In this document: piece after piece, positions 62,117 through 64,000 of the stretch
Layout: the number at the start of each line of letters is the position of its first letter
Position numbering within the stretch: position 1 is the first letter of the stretch
Origin: Bugulina stolonifera
Lineage: Eukaryota > Bryozoa > Gymnolaemata > Cheilostomatida > Bugulidae
DNA: 64,000 nt
Assembly: GCA_935421135.1 (NCBI GenBank)
Contig: OW285197.1
Coordinates: forward strand, 8,410,723 to 8,474,722
Reading direction: 5' to 3'
The notes under the pieces: generated by a model
What the model saw: the letters and a program-made list of their open reading frames with translations, nothing else
What the model was told of the DNA's origin: nothing
Database searches by the model: none
Position numbers and translations under genes: made by a program

Positions 62117-64000
62117 CAGAAATAGATTTGATAAAAATATAAGCACCTACTAAACATGATCCTTACTATCGATAGTGGCCTAATGTTTATGGTGATGATT
62201 CGGCCTACATTGTACATGATTATTTACATCATATACATTGTAAATTATCAATACTAAGTGTATACATGCAGACTGAACAAATATTGTACTGTATGTTGAT
62301 ACTCCACCCATCTGAACACATCTAGAGGTCTTTCAATTAGCTATTCTTTAAATCAATATTCTTTATGTTTAGCAAGCATGTTTGAACGTCATATTCATTC
62401 TGCCTAAAATAACTAGTACATACATGTAATTGTATTCCACAATATTGTAACAAATTTTTTTGCATTATTACCATATTATTATTATATGCCCCACAAAATT
62501 TTAAAGCAATGGGAATAAAAATTTTTCACTCCGCACAGCTCGGAAATGCACTACCTATTAGAAGCTTTTCTCTGGTCAGCACTGCTAGGAAAATTAAACA
62601 CATGCTTAGGTTGCCTTAGCTTCTGCAACCAACTTCCTGTATTCAATTTAGTGGATGACTACATTATACTGTACATGTGGTAATACACAGTATATAACAG
62701 TCACTAGTTTGGGAAAAACTGTTGATAGAAAAAAAGAGAGGTGCTTTTGGAATTTATGCAATATCCATCACGTGGTGGAGTGGAATAGATTAATAAACAC
62801 ATCCACCATATTTTGTAGCAACAAACACTCATTATAGATATAATATGTACATGTATAATAATAATGACTTAGATATAAATTCCTATTTGTTTCCATTGGT
62901 AATAAAGTCCTATGTATTTTTTCTGAATTGTTGGATTGTACTGTAAAGTAATTATACCATAATATTAAGTATTAGGGTAAAAATAATATGACCTATGCGG
63001 TTTACTATTCACTACCAGATAAATACTGTATAGATTATTGACAGGTTTGAACTCTGATGTGCAATTTGGATCTGAACACTAACATCTTGCTATTTTATTT
63101 ATTCCAGTCACTTGCAAACTGACTTGCTAGAAACAAAAGTTTTGAGGTGATGTTGTAATGGTTTATAGGTTGGTCACAAGTGTAGGAAGTGCTTGGGAGT
63201 GGTCGACCAAGTTGTACGTCCACCATTACATAAAGAGTGAAGAGTTATGTAGCTATTAGTTTTGTTGTAAAGACGTAGGCCCGATGCTTAGAGTCATTGA
63301 AGAGTGGAGGATCAGTGTAGGTTCAATGTTTATACTCATGAGAGAGCTTTGAAAGTGTCTTAGGCGAGTATGAGTGAGTTAGGAGATGTTGCTTTATTGG
63401 AATGCAATCAACAACTGACTAGCATTAGAAAATGTGCTTGCTTTTTTACTATACCAGCTTCCGGCAAAAGTTCCGACAAAAAGCTGATAGAGCATCGGGT
63501 GAGACGATAGAGTATCGGCCCGCAAATTGCACAACAGTATGGCAGAAAAGTGCCCGGGGTCCAACCTAAAAAAGGCTGGCTATGACATAAAAAGCTTATA
63601 ATCATGTGAAAGATATTATATGTAAAAACTGGTATGATCTAATACGTCAGCCATTCTTTATAATATGCAAAAAAATTGGAAATAGTTAATACGATAATAT
63701 CAACTATTGCTATAATGATATGCAGTGCATAGTAAACAATAGTAGACAAGTTCAGGAGTACATGATTGGGTATTAATAATACGCAGTAGTGACATGCAAG
63801 TTTAGGCAAGTTATGCATGCAGTAATTAAGATAGTATATAGTCAATCCAGAAAATAAATAATAACAGTCTGCATGTGGGCTGCAAACACCACACTACTAT
63901 CACACTTGAAACCACACCATCAACACCAACTTTTATTTGAAATCTGATTTAAAGTAATCAAGTCTAAGTTATTGCTAACTACATGCATGGATAATACTCT
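62117..64000. other. Right flank, no gene seen
   Basis: AT-rich DNA with ordinary microsatellite patches. No PAN, discoidin or signal-peptide exon and no recognisable mobile element. The short open frames here have no support. Confidence 0.5.

Overview
The window is eukaryotic, from an animal nuclear genome. It is AT-rich and full of introns, with GT-AG splice sites, tRNA-derived SINEs, DNA-transposon remnants, minisatellites and many TACATG/GTACAT microsatellite tracts. Its only recognisable genes encode secreted PAN/Apple plus discoidin-type proteins. Repeat style and gene content suggest a marine invertebrate (a sponge, or another non-vertebrate), but the sequence alone does not fix the phylum.

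Left half (1-30369). Two nearly identical direct copies of one segment lie about 19 kb apart: copy A at 1-14276 (probably starting before the window) and copy B at 19019-30369. Copy A carries a 2879-bp hAT-like transposon (4106-6984) with an exact 8-bp target-site duplication, and copy B keeps the empty site. Both copies carry a nested cluster of AAGTC-rich MITEs and a few candidate minus-strand exons of an unrecognised gene, one of them frameshifted by 5 bp in copy B. The spacer (14277-19018) holds a 1-kb degenerate triplet array and two weak candidate exons (Ig-like and F-box-like). A tRNA-derived SINE sits exactly at the right edge of copy B.

Right half (about 31-62 kb). This is a tandem array of one gene family, mostly on the minus strand. 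Three members are intact: A (32091-36357), B (42420-47485) and D (56493-59866). Each has five exons and encodes about 355 aa: signal peptide, two PAN/Apple domains, and one F5/8 type C (discoidin-like) domain. Every intron is phase 1. Broken parts lie among them: C (50088-51489) has exons 1-3 only, with a stop codon in exon 3; E (53828-54011) is a lone first exon with its own promoter-like block; and at 37481-37719 a lone last exon lies on the plus strand with an inverted copy of its 3' flank. A 3.6-3.9 kb duplication (49898-53474 and 58257-62116) explains C as a partial copy of D.

Structural oddities inside the array include a 147-bp perfect palindrome over the 3' splice site of gene B exon 3, the one exon that is strongly diverged from its paralogs. 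There is also a 7-bp repeat array that is open in all three forward frames, and four SINE copies of three families. By inference, the intact proteins would be secreted, glycan- or ligand-binding molecules from a rapidly rearranging cluster. The flanking stretch 62117-64000 has no gene I can support.
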